This document shows, piece after piece, positions 8,845 through 17,674 of a stretch of DNA of 64,000 nucleotides. The notes under the pieces are model-generated. The model saw nothing but the letters and a program-made list of their open reading frames with translations, was not told the DNA's origin and did not search any database. Source of the stretch: RHKX01 sp963745755 (GTDB lineage: Bacteria > Actinomycetota > Thermoleophilia > Solirubrobacterales > 70-9). Location of the stretch: positions 310,001 to 374,000 of the forward strand of contig CAVUYP010000001.1 of NCBI GenBank assembly GCA_963745755.1. The letters run 5' to 3'. Made by a program: the position numbers and the translations under genes. Numbering within the stretch: position 1 is the stretch's first letter; every line of letters begins with the position of its first letter.

Positions 8845-10167
8845 GTGTCTCGGATCAGCTCGGCAAGGCCCTCGGCGGTGTGGATCGTTTTTGCTGTGGT
8901 TGCGACGATCGCCGTCACTACGTTGATCACGGCGGGGCGGGCAGAGGCGTTCATCTACTGGGTCACCGACCATCACCCTCTTCACAACGATTGGGAACTT
9001 GGCAGCAGCATCGGGCGCGCGAATCTGGATGGCTCGGGCGCGAATCCGGACTTTATCGACGGGATCCCATCCGCTGGGGACCTCGCGGTCGACTCGAGCC
9101 ACATCTACTGGATCAACCAGGGCATGGACCCCGGCTCGATCGCCCGCGCGAATCTCGATGGCTCGGGCGTGGAACTGAACTTCATCCCGTCCGGGGAAGC
9201 GCATCTCAGCGGAATCGCGGTCGACTCCAGCCACATCTACTGGACACACGACGACGAGAGCAGCCTGTACCACCCCTGCTGCCACATCGGCCGTGCGAAC
9301 CTCGACGGCTCGGGCGTGGATCAGGAATTCGCCGACTTCGGGGGATTGCGCATTGCGGTCAACTCCACCCACATCTTCTGGACCAGCCAAACTGCGGGCG
9401 CGATCGGGCGCGCGAAGATCGAGGGCACGAGCCCCGACAACAACTTCATCGCCGGCCTCACTCAGCCCGGGGCTCTGGAGGTCACCCCCAGCTACATCTT
9501 CTTTGGCCAGCACCAGGAGGGCAGTCCCGCATCCGTGACCTCAACAATCGGGCGTGCGAATCTGGATGCCAGCGGCTTCGATCCGAGCATCGTCACAGAC
9601 CTCAACCTGCCGCAAGGCCTCGCCGCCATCGGCAGCGAAATCTTCTGGACCGATCGAAACGAGGGCGGTCAGATCGGGCGCGCGTACTTCTCCGGTGCCG
9701 GCCTGAATCGGAGCGTCGTTCCTGGTGCAGGGGACCCCGAAGTGGGTGGGCTCGACGTTGATAGCGGCTTTTCGCCGGACGTCTCGGTGAGCTGGAGGGT
9801 CTCGACTGCCGGCGGGCGCCACGTGGGCGCCCTCTCCGTGTTCATCTCCTGTGATGAGCCATGCAACATCGGGCTTTCGGGTCGCACCATAGTCGGCCGG
9901 AGGCCCGGCTCTGGGGCGCGCGTAAGGGCGAAGGCCATGCGCCGGAGCTTCAAGTTCCAACGCAGCGAGTTCTCGGTCAAGGCCGGCGAGCCGGTGGTCG
10001 AGCCGCTTAAGTACCAACACCAGAAGAGGTCGCTCAGGCAGCTTCGGAGGCTGCTCAGCAAGAAGCGCTTCCGGCGCGGCGCAAAGGCCACGATCAAGAT
10101 CAGGGGGGCGGATCCCTTCGGGAACTCAACGCGGGAGAAGCTGCAGGTGAAGCGGCTCAAGCCCTGA
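8845..10167 (+). CDS. Secreted YWTD-like beta-propeller protein with C-terminal extension
   Basis: A 440-residue protein with an N-terminal signal (WIVFAVVATIAVTTLITAG, cleavage near AEA). Residues about 35-310 consist of six or seven repeats of about 43-46 residues with the pattern IGRANLDGSGV, then F-I, then VDSSHIYW; these resemble LDL-receptor YWTD or DUF5050-type propeller blades. The last 120 residues are a basic Lys/Arg-rich domain with two close cysteines (SCDEPC). GTG at 8845 is preceded by GGGAGAG. A shorter paralogue without the C-terminal domain lies at 27300. Likely an extracellular or envelope binding protein; no enzymatic motif is visible. Confidence 0.7.
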   Translation: MSRISSARPSAVWIVFAVVATIAVTTLITAGRAEAFIYWVTDHHPLHNDWELGSSIGRANLDGSGANPDFIDGIPSAGDLAVDSSHIYWINQGMDPGSIARANLDGSGVELNFIPSGEAHLSGIAVDSSHIYWTHDDESSLYHPCCHIGRANLDGSGVDQEFADFGGLRIAVNSTHIFWTSQTAGAIGRAKIEGTSPDNNFIAGLTQPGALEVTPSYIFFGQHQEGSPASVTSTIGRANLDASGFDPSIVTDLNLPQGLAAIGSEIFWTDRNEGGQIGRAYFSGAGLNRSVVPGAGDPEVGGLDVDSGFSPDVSVSWRVSTAGGRHVGALSVFISCDEPCNIGLSGRTIVGRRPGSGARVRAKAMRRSFKFQRSEFSVKAGEPVVEPLKYQHQKRSLRQLRRLLSKKRFRRGAKATIKIRGADPFGNSTREKLQVKRLKP

Positions 10168-10249
10168 GGGGGCGCGCCGGCTGGGCTCTCGAAGAAGGGT
10201 TGCCGGTCGCCGCCGATGCCCGCAACCATGCGGGATACTCTGACCCCCA

Positions 10250-10295
10250 GGGTGGTTAGCTCAGCTGGGAGAGCGCCTGCCTACAAGCGGAGGTG
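10250..10295 (+). pseudogene. tRNA-Val 5'-half fragment
   Basis: Reads as a tRNA 5' half: acceptor GGGTGGT, D-arm TAGCTCAGCTGGGAGAGC, then CCTGCCTACAAGCGGAGG. This looks like a tRNA-Val(TAC) anticodon arm with one T lost from the loop and a mismatched stem. No ACCACCC acceptor 3' strand follows within several hundred bases, so the gene is broken. Confidence 0.65.
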
Positions 10296-10564
10296 CGCGC
10301 ACGTTTGGATTGGAAGCGGATGGCTTGGCCATGTGGTGTCGAGGCCATTGACTCCATGATTTGGCCTAGCCCATGCGGATGCATCGGCTCCGATTCGGAT
10401 CTATTTGGGCACTAGAAGCCAGCCAGTGCCCGATACCTCGGCACCCCATCGTCGGGTCCCGTCAAGGCCCGGGTAATGGGACTCCCCGCCGTGAATTCCG
10501 TTGTTTTGGAACTGACCGAAGCCACGGCCGAAGATCGCTTCGAGCCGCTCGCGCTGCATTCGGT

Positions 10565-10607
10565 CTACGAAACCGAAGGTCACTGGTTCGAATCCAGTCG
10601 GGCGCGC
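10565..10607 (+). repeat. tRNA-Arg 3' fragment, direct repeat copy B (att-like)
   Basis: Matches 3716-3758 over 43 nt with one mismatch. In this copy the anticodon arm is complete: TTCGGT-CTACGAA-ACCGAA from 10559, giving anticodon ACG and identifying the parent as tRNA-Arg(ACG). The T-arm and CGGGCGC acceptor strand follow, but the 5' half is missing. Both copies point the same way and enclose about 6.8 kb. Confidence 0.75.
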
Positions 10608-10808
10608 TTCAGGGGGAGGCCGCAATGCCGCGTGGGCATTGCGACAGCCGGACCGTGCTCGCCGATCTATCGATTACGCGCGATACCGCCCGAAACGGCA
10701 AACCGCATGGACACGCGGAACGAAACCATCGCGCAACTACCACGCAGGCGGGATTGGAATCTGGATTCCCCGGGCGGACCGGGCTAGCCCGGTCCGTTTC
10801 ACAGGTCG

Positions 10809-10943
10809 CTACCAGCCACCGAATGCCGCGACGAACAGCACCGCGAGGCCGATCAGGAACAGGAGCGGGTGGATGAAGGTTCCAGCCAGCACCGCGACCA
10901 AGACGATCGCCACGCCGAGAGCGACCATCGCTCCTCGGCTCAT
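10809..10943 (-). CDS. Small two-helix membrane protein
   Basis: A 44-residue peptide (MSRGAMVALGVAIVLVAVLA, then GTFIHPLLFLIGLAVLFVAA, ending FGGW) with two hydrophobic helices joined by a short turn. Small membrane proteins of this layout are common in actinobacteria and have no assigned function. The frame stays open to 11078, but the upstream part is basic and low-complexity, so I prefer the ATG at 10943. It sits beside the tRNA fragments and upstream of the sugar-oxidation block, on the opposite strand. Confidence 0.5.
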   Translation of the reverse strand: MSRGAMVALGVAIVLVAVLAGTFIHPLLFLIGLAVLFVAAFGGW

Positions 10944-11206
10944 GATTCGCGGCCCTTGCTCCGTTCCGCGACCATGAGGACAGCCTATCTCGGCGCTCAG
11001 GCGGGAGGCCCGGCCTGGACGCCTTCGAGCCCGGGCGCCGCTCGCCACGGCCTTACTCATGTCGATCGGGCGACCCAACGCGATCAGCTCGGGCTACGCT
11101 CGCTGCCTGATTCCGCATTCGGAAACCTCACGGGTGATCGCGCGATGATCGCCGAGATCGAGTGGGAGCGCGACGCGTGCGGCATCCGGTTTCCCGGGGC
11201 GGGCCG

Positions 11207-11695
11207 ATGCGGATCGCGGTGATCGGGGTCGCGGGCAGCGGCAAGACCACGGTGGGCGAGCTCCTGGCCGGGCGGCTGGACTGCCCCTTCCTCGACGCGG
11301 ACTCGCTCCATTCCGAATCCTGCCGTGAGCAGATGGGACGGGGCGTCCCGCTCACGTCGGAGCAGCGGGACGAGTGGTTCGAGCGGGTGATCGCCGCGGT
11401 CGCTTCCGAGCGCGACGTCGTCCTCGCATGCAGCGCCCTGCGTCGGGCCCATCGCGACCGGCTCGGCGCCGTCGATACCCGCATCTTCCTGCTCGAGGTC
11501 CCGACCTCCGAATTGCGAAGGCGGCTCGGCGGGCGCCCGGAGCACTTCTTTGACCCGAACCTCTTGGGAAGCCAGCTCGACACGTTCGACCAGCCCGCGA
11601 CGGAGGAGGAAATCATCACGATCGACGCCGACCGGCCGGTCATGGTGGTGGTCGGCGCCATCCTGGAAGCACTCGGCGTCACGGGGGTCGAGTGA
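11207..11695 (+). CDS. gntK: Gluconokinase
   Basis: A 162-residue P-loop kinase that phosphorylates D-gluconate to 6-phosphogluconate, feeding the pentose phosphate or Entner-Doudoroff route. The Walker A is at residues 7-15 (GVAGSGKTT). The family's DADSLH segment and the CSALRRAHRDRL motif follow, and the length matches GntK/IdnK enzymes. I chose ATG 11207 because it starts directly on the MRIAVIGVAG strand; an in-frame start at 11162 would add an unlikely basic leader. The stop overlaps the next gene by 4 bp (GTGA), so the two are translationally coupled. Cytoplasmic. Confidence 0.88.
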   Translation: MRIAVIGVAGSGKTTVGELLAGRLDCPFLDADSLHSESCREQMGRGVPLTSEQRDEWFERVIAAVASERDVVLACSALRRAHRDRLGAVDTRIFLLEVPTSELRRRLGGRPEHFFDPNLLGSQLDTFDQPATEEEIITIDADRPVMVVVGAILEALGVTGVE

Positions 11696-12654
11696 GTTCG
11701 CCCCGTGACTCCCCGGCCCTCGTCGTGGTCGCCGCCGAGCTTCCGGATCGCTCTCCCGAGCGCCTCGGGGCCGGCGCCCGGCTTCTCGAGGCTGAGGGCG
11801 CATCGACCGAGGAGTTGCTGCGCCTCGTCGCGGGGACCGTCGCGATCGTCGTCGACCCGACCGTCACGGTCGACCGCCGGCTCCTCGACGCCGCCGGCCC
11901 GGAGCTTCGGCTGATCGCCAACTTCGGGGTCGGGCACGATCACATCGACCTCGAAGCGTGCCGCGGGCGCGGCGTGATGGTCACCATCACGCCGGGTGTG
12001 CTGACCGACTCGACGGCCGAGCTCGCGCTGGCACTGACCCTCGCGGCGGCGCGCCGGATCGGCCCGGCGGAGACCTCGTTGAGGGCAGGGCGCTGGCGGG
12101 GCGTGCAGCCCGATCTCGGGGTCGAGCTCAGCGGGCTCTGCTGGGGAATCGTCGGGATGGGCCGGATCGGAACCCGATACGCGGAGCTCGTTCGCCCGAT
12201 GGCGGGTGAGATCCTCTACGCGGGGCGGAGCCCGGCGAACGTGGCGGAAGACGGCCTCAGCGCCGTCCGGGTGGACCTTCGCGAGCTGCTGTCTCGGGCC
12301 GACGTCGTCAGCCTGCACCTGCCGGCGGGCGCCGAGACGGACGGGCTGATCGGAAGCGCGGAGTTGCGCCGGATGAAGCCGGAGGCGATCCTCGTCAACA
12401 CGGCGCGCGGCTCGCTGGTCGATGAGGAGGCGCTGGCCGCGGCGCTCGCCGCGGGTGAGATCGGGGCCGCCGGCCTCGACGTCTTCGTGCATGAGCCGGA
12501 GGTCCCGCAGTCCCTGCTCGATGCGCCGCGCTGCGTCCTGCTGCCGCACGTCGGTTCGGCGACGGTGCGCGCGCGCGAGCGCATGGCGGATCTCGTCGCC
12601 GAGAACGTCAGGGCGGCGGTAGCCGGCTCCGAGCCGTCCGACCGGGTCGCCTAG
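11692..12654 (+). CDS. D-isomer-specific 2-hydroxyacid dehydrogenase (probable 2-ketogluconate/glyoxylate reductase)
   Basis: A 320-residue NAD(P)-dependent dehydrogenase. The Rossmann motif GIVGMGRIG lies near residues 152-160. The catalytic triad of the family is visible: Arg in VNTARGSLVD (about 239), Glu in FVHEPEVP (about 268) and His in LPHVGSAT (about 286). GhrB-like enzymes reduce glyoxylate, hydroxypyruvate or 2-ketogluconate. The 4-bp overlap with the gluconokinase gene favours 2-ketogluconate to gluconate, which is then phosphorylated; this substrate is inferred from context. GTG start. Confidence 0.85.
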   Translation: MSSPRDSPALVVVAAELPDRSPERLGAGARLLEAEGASTEELLRLVAGTVAIVVDPTVTVDRRLLDAAGPELRLIANFGVGHDHIDLEACRGRGVMVTITPGVLTDSTAELALALTLAAARRIGPAETSLRAGRWRGVQPDLGVELSGLCWGIVGMGRIGTRYAELVRPMAGEILYAGRSPANVAEDGLSAVRVDLRELLSRADVVSLHLPAGAETDGLIGSAELRRMKPEAILVNTARGSLVDEEALAAALAAGEIGAAGLDVFVHEPEVPQSLLDAPRCVLLPHVGSATVRARERMADLVAENVRAAVAGSEPSDRVA

Positions 12655-12774
12655 GACGGGTTGGCCGAGGGCGGCCGAAACTTCATCCCATTGAGGTGAT
12701 CCGAACCATCCTCGCCGCCGATTCAATACGGTCTGACCGTGTCGTCGTTCAAAGCCATCCCGGGAGGTCGCTGA

Positions 12775-14166
12775 ATGGGTCGCCAGAGCACTGATGCGTT
12801 CGTCGTCTTCGGCATCACCGGCAACCTCGCGAAGGTGATGACCTTCCGCTCCCTCTATCGCCTCGAGCGGCGCGGCCTGCTCAACTGCCCGGTCGTCGGG
12901 GTGGCAGTGGACGACTGGTCGGTCGCCGACCTGCGAAAGCACGCACGCAAGTCGATCGCAGCAGCCGGCGAGAAGGTCGACCCGAGGGTCTTCGACCGAC
13001 TCGCCAAGCGCCTCTCCTACGTGCAGGGCGATTTCGAGGACGACGAGACCTACGAGCGGGTCGCCCGCGAGATCAAGAGCGCGAAGCGCCCCGTCTTCTA
13101 CCTCGAGATTCCGCCCTTCCTCTTCGCAACCGTGATCAAGAGCCTGTCGGGGGCGGGGTTGACCGAGAACGCGCGGATCGTCGTCGAGAAGCCGTTCGGC
13201 AACGACCTCGAGTCGGCACGTGAGCTCGCCGCGGAGCTGCACCGATACGTGGACGAGTCGCAGCTCTACCGGATCGATCACTTCCTCGGGAAGATGGGGC
13301 TGGCCGAGATCCTCTACCTCCGCTTCGCCAACGCGATCTTCGAGCCGATCTGGAACCGGAGCCGCGTCGCCTGTGTGCAAATTACGATGGCCGAGAGCTT
13401 CGGGGTGGAAGATCGCGGCAGCTTCTACGACCCGGTCGGGGCCCTGCGCGACGTAGTCGTCAACCACCTCATGCAAGTGGTGGCGGCGACGGCGATGGAA
13501 CCTCCCGCGACTCGCAACGCGCGATCGTTGAAGGACTCCATGTATGCCGTTTTCTCGGCGATGCCGGCGGCCGATCCGGCCGCCTACGTTCGCGGCCAGC
13601 ACCAGGGCTACCGCAAGATCCCCGGGGTCGCCAAGGGCTCGACCACCGAGACCTACGCGGCCGCCCGCTTCGACATCGACAACTGGCGCTGGGAGGGCGT
13701 GCCGTTCTTCATCCGTACCGGCAAGCTCCTGCCGGTGACCCAGACCGAGGTCCGGCTCGTCTTCGAAGAGCCCCCGCGTCTCGGCGGCGGTGCGCCGTCG
13801 GGACGCCGCCCCGAGGCCGATCAGCTCGTGATCAAGCTCGATCCCAGCACCGGGATCCGTTTCGAGCTCGACGCCCAGCGCAGCGACCAGAGAGAACCCG
13901 AGCCGATCAGCCTCGAGATGGAGTTCGCCGAGGAGGGGGGTGAGGGCCCGACTCCCTACGAGGTCCTCCTGTATGCGGCGATGGAGGGCGACAGCACCCG
14001 CTTCACCCGCCAGGACAACATCGAGGAGACCTGGCGGATCATCGGGCGGCTCCTCGACGACCCGCCGAAGCCCCACTCATACAAGCCGGGGACGTGGGGG
14101 CCGAAGGCGGCCGACGCCCTGGTCGCCGACTACGGCGGCTGGCACGGACCCTGGCTGCCGTCGTGA
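12775..14166 (+). CDS. zwf: Glucose-6-phosphate 1-dehydrogenase
   Basis: A 463-residue cytoplasmic enzyme that oxidises glucose 6-phosphate to 6-phosphogluconolactone with NAD(P). The N-terminal nucleotide-binding motif reads GITGNLAK (residues 13-20) where most members have GxxGDLA. The substrate and catalytic signature RIDHFLGK is at residues 166-173, with the catalytic His nearby in the family. EKPFGNDLESA and FIRTGKLLP are also typical. A GGGAGG ribosome-binding site precedes ATG 12775. The stop overlaps the GTG start of the GH15 gene by 4 bp. Confidence 0.93.
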   Translation: MGRQSTDAFVVFGITGNLAKVMTFRSLYRLERRGLLNCPVVGVAVDDWSVADLRKHARKSIAAAGEKVDPRVFDRLAKRLSYVQGDFEDDETYERVAREIKSAKRPVFYLEIPPFLFATVIKSLSGAGLTENARIVVEKPFGNDLESARELAAELHRYVDESQLYRIDHFLGKMGLAEILYLRFANAIFEPIWNRSRVACVQITMAESFGVEDRGSFYDPVGALRDVVVNHLMQVVAATAMEPPATRNARSLKDSMYAVFSAMPAADPAAYVRGQHQGYRKIPGVAKGSTTETYAAARFDIDNWRWEGVPFFIRTGKLLPVTQTEVRLVFEEPPRLGGGAPSGRRPEADQLVIKLDPSTGIRFELDAQRSDQREPEPISLEMEFAEEGGEGPTPYEVLLYAAMEGDSTRFTRQDNIEETWRIIGRLLDDPPKPHSYKPGTWGPKAADALVADYGGWHGPWLPS

Positions 14167-16065
14167 CCGACGACCGCTCGACGGCTCCGGACGGCCCCAG
14201 CGTCGGGGTCGCGTCGCCATCCCCGTTCACGCCGATCGCCGAGTACGCGTTCATCTCTGACTGCCATACCGGGGCCCTCTTGGCCCCGGACGGGACGATC
14301 GACTGGCTCTGCGTGCCGCGCTTCGATGCCCCGAGCGCCTTCGGCAGCCTGCTCGACCGCGAGGCCGGGGGCTTCAGGTTCGGCCCCTTCGACATCAACG
14401 TGCCCGCCGCCCGCGCTTACGAGCCCGGCTCGAACGTCCTCGCCACGACCTGGAAGACGCCGACCGGCTGGGCGGTCGTACGAGACGCGCTGACGATCGG
14501 TCCGCGCCGTGGTGAGGATACGGTCACGCCTCACACACGGCCCCCCACCGACGATGACGGCGAGCACATGCTCGTGAGGACGGCGGAGTGCATCGCCGGG
14601 ACGATCGAGATGGAGCTGACCTGCGAGCCGGTCTTCGACTACGGTCGCGAGCCGGCCGCCTGGACGATGGTCGAGGGCGACGGCCATCGCGCGGCCGCGA
14701 CCGGGGCCGGGACGACGATCAGGCTCGGGACCGATCTCGCACTCGGCATCGAGGGCAACTCGGTCCGGGCGCGGCACACGCTCCACGAGGGCGAGCGCAT
14801 CTATTGCGCGCTCTCCTGGGCGGCCGAGCTTCGAGCTGCCCGCGGACATCGACGATGCCTTCGCGCGGGTCGACCGCACGATCAGGTTCTGGCGTGACTG
14901 GCTCGATCGTGCCCGGATCCCGGATCACCGCTGGCGTGAGCCGATCCAGCGCTCGGCGCTCGCCATCAAAGGCCTCACCTACATGCCCACCGGGGCTACC
15001 GTCGCCGCCCTCACGACCTCGCTTCCCGAGACGCCGCGCGGCGAGCGGAACTGGGACTACCGGTTCACCTGGCTGCGGGACTCGACCTTCACCCTGCAGG
15101 CCCTTCACTACCTGAGCCTCGACTGGGAGGCCGACGAGTTCATGCAGTTCATGGCCGACCTCGATCGCAACGAGGACGGCGCCTTTCAGATCATGTACGG
15201 GATTGACGGTCGCCGTGACCTGACCGAGTCGACCCGGGACGACCTGTCCGGCTATGACGGGGCGCGGCCGGTGAGGATCGGCAACGGCGCCTTCGATCAG
15301 CGCCAGAACGACGTCTACGGCGCGGCACTCGACTCGATCCTCCTGCACACCAGGCGCAGCCAGCGCCTGCCGCGGCGCTTGTGGCCCATCGTCGAGGATC
15401 AGGCTCGCTGCGCGACCGCTGTCTGGCAGAGCCCCGATCAGGGGATCTGGGAGGCCCGAGGGGAGCCTCGCCACTACGTCTCCTCGAAGCTCATGTGCTG
15501 GGTCGCCCTCGACCGGGCCGCGAAGCTAGCCGGGATCCGGGGCGACGACGAGGCCGCCGGGAGGTGGAGCGAGACCGCGGGCGAGATCAAGGCGGACATC
15601 CTCGACAACGGCGTCAAGGATGGTGTCCTGCGTCAGCATTACGAGACGGAGGCGCTCGATGCCTCGACCCTGCTGGCGGCGATCTTCGGCTTCCTGCCAG
15701 GCGACGATGCGGTCCTCCGTCAGAGCGTGCTCGCGATCGCAGACGACCTGACCGAGCACGGCTTCGTACTCCGGTACGTGACCGGCGAGACCGACGACGG
15801 GCTCTCCGGCAAGGAGGGCAGCTTCCTGATCTGTTCGTTCTGGCTCGTATCCGCGCTCGCGATCGTTCACGAGGGGGGCCGAGCCCACGATCTCATGGAG
15901 CGCCTGCTCAGCGTCGCCTCGCCGCTCGGCCTCTACGCCGAGGAGTTCGAGACCGACACCGCCCGGCACCTCGGGAACTTCCCTCAGGCCTTCTCGCACC
16001 TGGCTTTGATCGAGGCAGCCGGGCGGATCGTCATCGCCGAGCGGCTCGAGGAGTTCGGCTCGTGA
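14163..16065 (+). CDS. Glycoside hydrolase family 15 (glucoamylase/trehalase-like), one frameshift
   Basis: The frame from GTG 14163 encodes the N-terminal super-sandwich domain (YAFISDCHTGALLAPDGTID, then CVPRFDAPSAFGSLLDR). Near 14829 it runs into a wrong frame. The downstream frame resumes at once with FELPADIDDAFARVDRTIRF and continues through the (alpha/alpha)6 catalytic domain: NWDYRFTWLRDSTF, GIWEARGEPRHYVSSKLMCW with the likely general acid Glu, and GLYAEEFETDTARHLGNFPQ with the likely base Glu. Members release glucose from starch-type glucans or trehalose; bacterial trehalases of this family occur in mycobacteria. One nucleotide change restores about 630 residues, so a sequence error is likelier than a pseudogene. 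The 3' end overlaps the next gene by 4 bp. Confidence 0.8.
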
Positions 16066-17630
16066 GCCACTACGACGTGATCGTGATCGGCAGCGGCGCC
16101 GGCGGCGGCACGCTCGTCCACCGCCTCGCACCCTCAGGCAAGCGGATCCTCCTGCTCGAGCGCGGCGGCTGGCTCCCGCGCGAGCCCCAGAACTGGCAGA
16201 CGGCGGAGGTCTTCGTCGACGGCCGCTACCAGTCCGAGGACACCTGGTACGACTCCGACGACAAGCCATTCAGCCCCCAGGTCCACTACTTCGTCGGCGG
16301 TGCCACCAAGCTCTATGGCGCCGCCCTCTACCGCCTCCGAGCCGAGGACTTCGGCGAGTTGCACCATCACGGGGGCGTTTCGCCGGCATGGCCGATCTCC
16401 TACGACGAGCTCGAGCCCTACTACACCGAGGCCGAACGGCTCTATCAGGTGCACGGTGCTCGCGGTGAGGATCCGACCGAGCCTCCGGCGAGCGCGCCCT
16501 ATCCGCATCCCGCCGTATCTCACGAGCCCCGCATCCAGCAGCTCGCCGACGATTTCGCCGCGGCCGGCTATCAACCGTTCCATGCGCCCTGCGGGGTGAT
16601 GCTGGACGAGTCCGACATGCCCTATTCCCCTTGCGTGCGCTGCTCGACCTGCGACGGCTTCCCCTGCCTCGTCCAGGCCAAGTCGGACGCGGAGGTGCTC
16701 GCGGTCCGGCCCGCGCTCGAGCATCCGAACGTGACCCTGTTGACCAACTCGGAGGTGGTCCGCCTCGAGACCGGAGGGACCACGGGCAGCGAAATCGAGT
16801 CGGTGGTCGTCGAGCGCGACGGTGTTCGCGAGTCCTACTCGGCGGACGTCGTCGTCGTCTCCTGCGGAGCGGCAAACTCAGCTCGCCTGCTGCTCGCGTC
16901 GGCTGACGACAAGCACCCCAACGGCCTTGCCAACGGCTCCGACCAGGTCGGTCGCAACTACACCTTCCACGCCAGCCAGGCCGTCCTGGCCCTGTCGAAG
17001 GAGGAGAACCCGACCGTCTTCCAGAAGACGCTGGGCCTCAACGACTTCTACCTCGCCGGCGAGGAGTTCGACTATCCGCTGGGCAACATCCAGATGGTCG
17101 GCAAGTCGCAGGCCGAGATGTTCCGCGGGGAGAAGCCGATCGAGACGAAGCTTGCGCCCGAACGCACCCTCGAGTCGATCGCCCGCCATGCGGTCGACTT
17201 CTGGCTCTCGACCGAGGACCTGCCGATGCCCGACAACCGCGTGACGCTGACGGCGGACGGTCGGATCAAGCTCGCCTACTCGGCGACCAATACGAAGCCC
17301 AAGCAGCAGCTCTACGAGAAGCTGCGGTCGATGCTCGGGCAGATCGGCATGCACCCCGACCACCTGATTCCGCGGCACGCGTACCTGAAGACCGACATCC
17401 CGATCGCCGGCGTCGCCCATCAGGCCGGCACCTGCCGGTTCGGTACGGACCCGGCGAGCTCGGTCCTCGACGTCGACTGTCGTGCTCACGAGCTCGACAA
17501 CCTCTACGTGGTCGACACGAGCTTCTTCCCGTCGATCGGGGCCGTCAATCCGGCGTTGACCGCGATGGCCAACGCGTTGAGGGTCGGCGATCACATCCTC
17601 GAGCGGATCGGAGCGCCGGGGGGACGGTAG
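16062..17630 (+). CDS. GMC-family FAD oxidoreductase with four-cysteine cluster
   Basis: A 522-residue flavoprotein starting at GTG 16062 on the FAD-binding strand (YDVIVIGSGAGGG). The C-terminal GMC_oxred_C part shows AGVAHQAGTCRFG and SIGAVNPALTAMANALR, containing the His and Asn positions typical of the active site. Residues 191-202 carry C-x2-C-x2-C-x4-C (CVRCSTCDGFPC), which could hold an iron-sulfur cluster and pass electrons to the respiratory chain instead of O2. No signal peptide. It overlaps the GH15 gene by 4 bp and lies in a glucose-oxidation operon, so glucose or another sugar is a reasonable but unproven substrate. Confidence 0.82.
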   Translation: MSHYDVIVIGSGAGGGTLVHRLAPSGKRILLLERGGWLPREPQNWQTAEVFVDGRYQSEDTWYDSDDKPFSPQVHYFVGGATKLYGAALYRLRAEDFGELHHHGGVSPAWPISYDELEPYYTEAERLYQVHGARGEDPTEPPASAPYPHPAVSHEPRIQQLADDFAAAGYQPFHAPCGVMLDESDMPYSPCVRCSTCDGFPCLVQAKSDAEVLAVRPALEHPNVTLLTNSEVVRLETGGTTGSEIESVVVERDGVRESYSADVVVVSCGAANSARLLLASADDKHPNGLANGSDQVGRNYTFHASQAVLALSKEENPTVFQKTLGLNDFYLAGEEFDYPLGNIQMVGKSQAEMFRGEKPIETKLAPERTLESIARHAVDFWLSTEDLPMPDNRVTLTADGRIKLAYSATNTKPKQQLYEKLRSMLGQIGMHPDHLIPRHAYLKTDIPIAGVAHQAGTCRFGTDPASSVLDVDCRAHELDNLYVVDTSFFPSIGAVNPALTAMANALRVGDHILERIGAPGGR

Positions 17631-17674
17631 CCCGCCGGGCCGGGGGCCGGCCCGGGGCACCCGGGAGTGCTCAG

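Larger units (their letters stand above)
10168..10808. other. Intergenic region with tRNA fragments
   Basis: Holds a tRNA-Val 5' fragment (10250) and a tRNA-Arg 3' fragment (10565). No protein-coding gene is supported; frames in this stretch are short or antisense to the tRNA pieces. Confidence 0.5.

Noticed and set aside
10250..10607. A tRNA with a 270-nt intron made of the two fragments
   Set aside because: The 5' acceptor GGGTGGT cannot pair with the 3' acceptor CGGGCGC, and the two halves belong to different tRNAs.
10401..10625. Minus-strand frame containing ARPTGFEPVTFGFV
   Set aside because: Antisense of the second tRNA-Arg fragment; not a protein family.
11128..14076. Very long minus-strand open frame (982 codons)
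   Set aside because: It runs antisense to gluconokinase, the 2-hydroxyacid dehydrogenase and zwf, all with clear motifs; long antisense frames are expected at this GC content.
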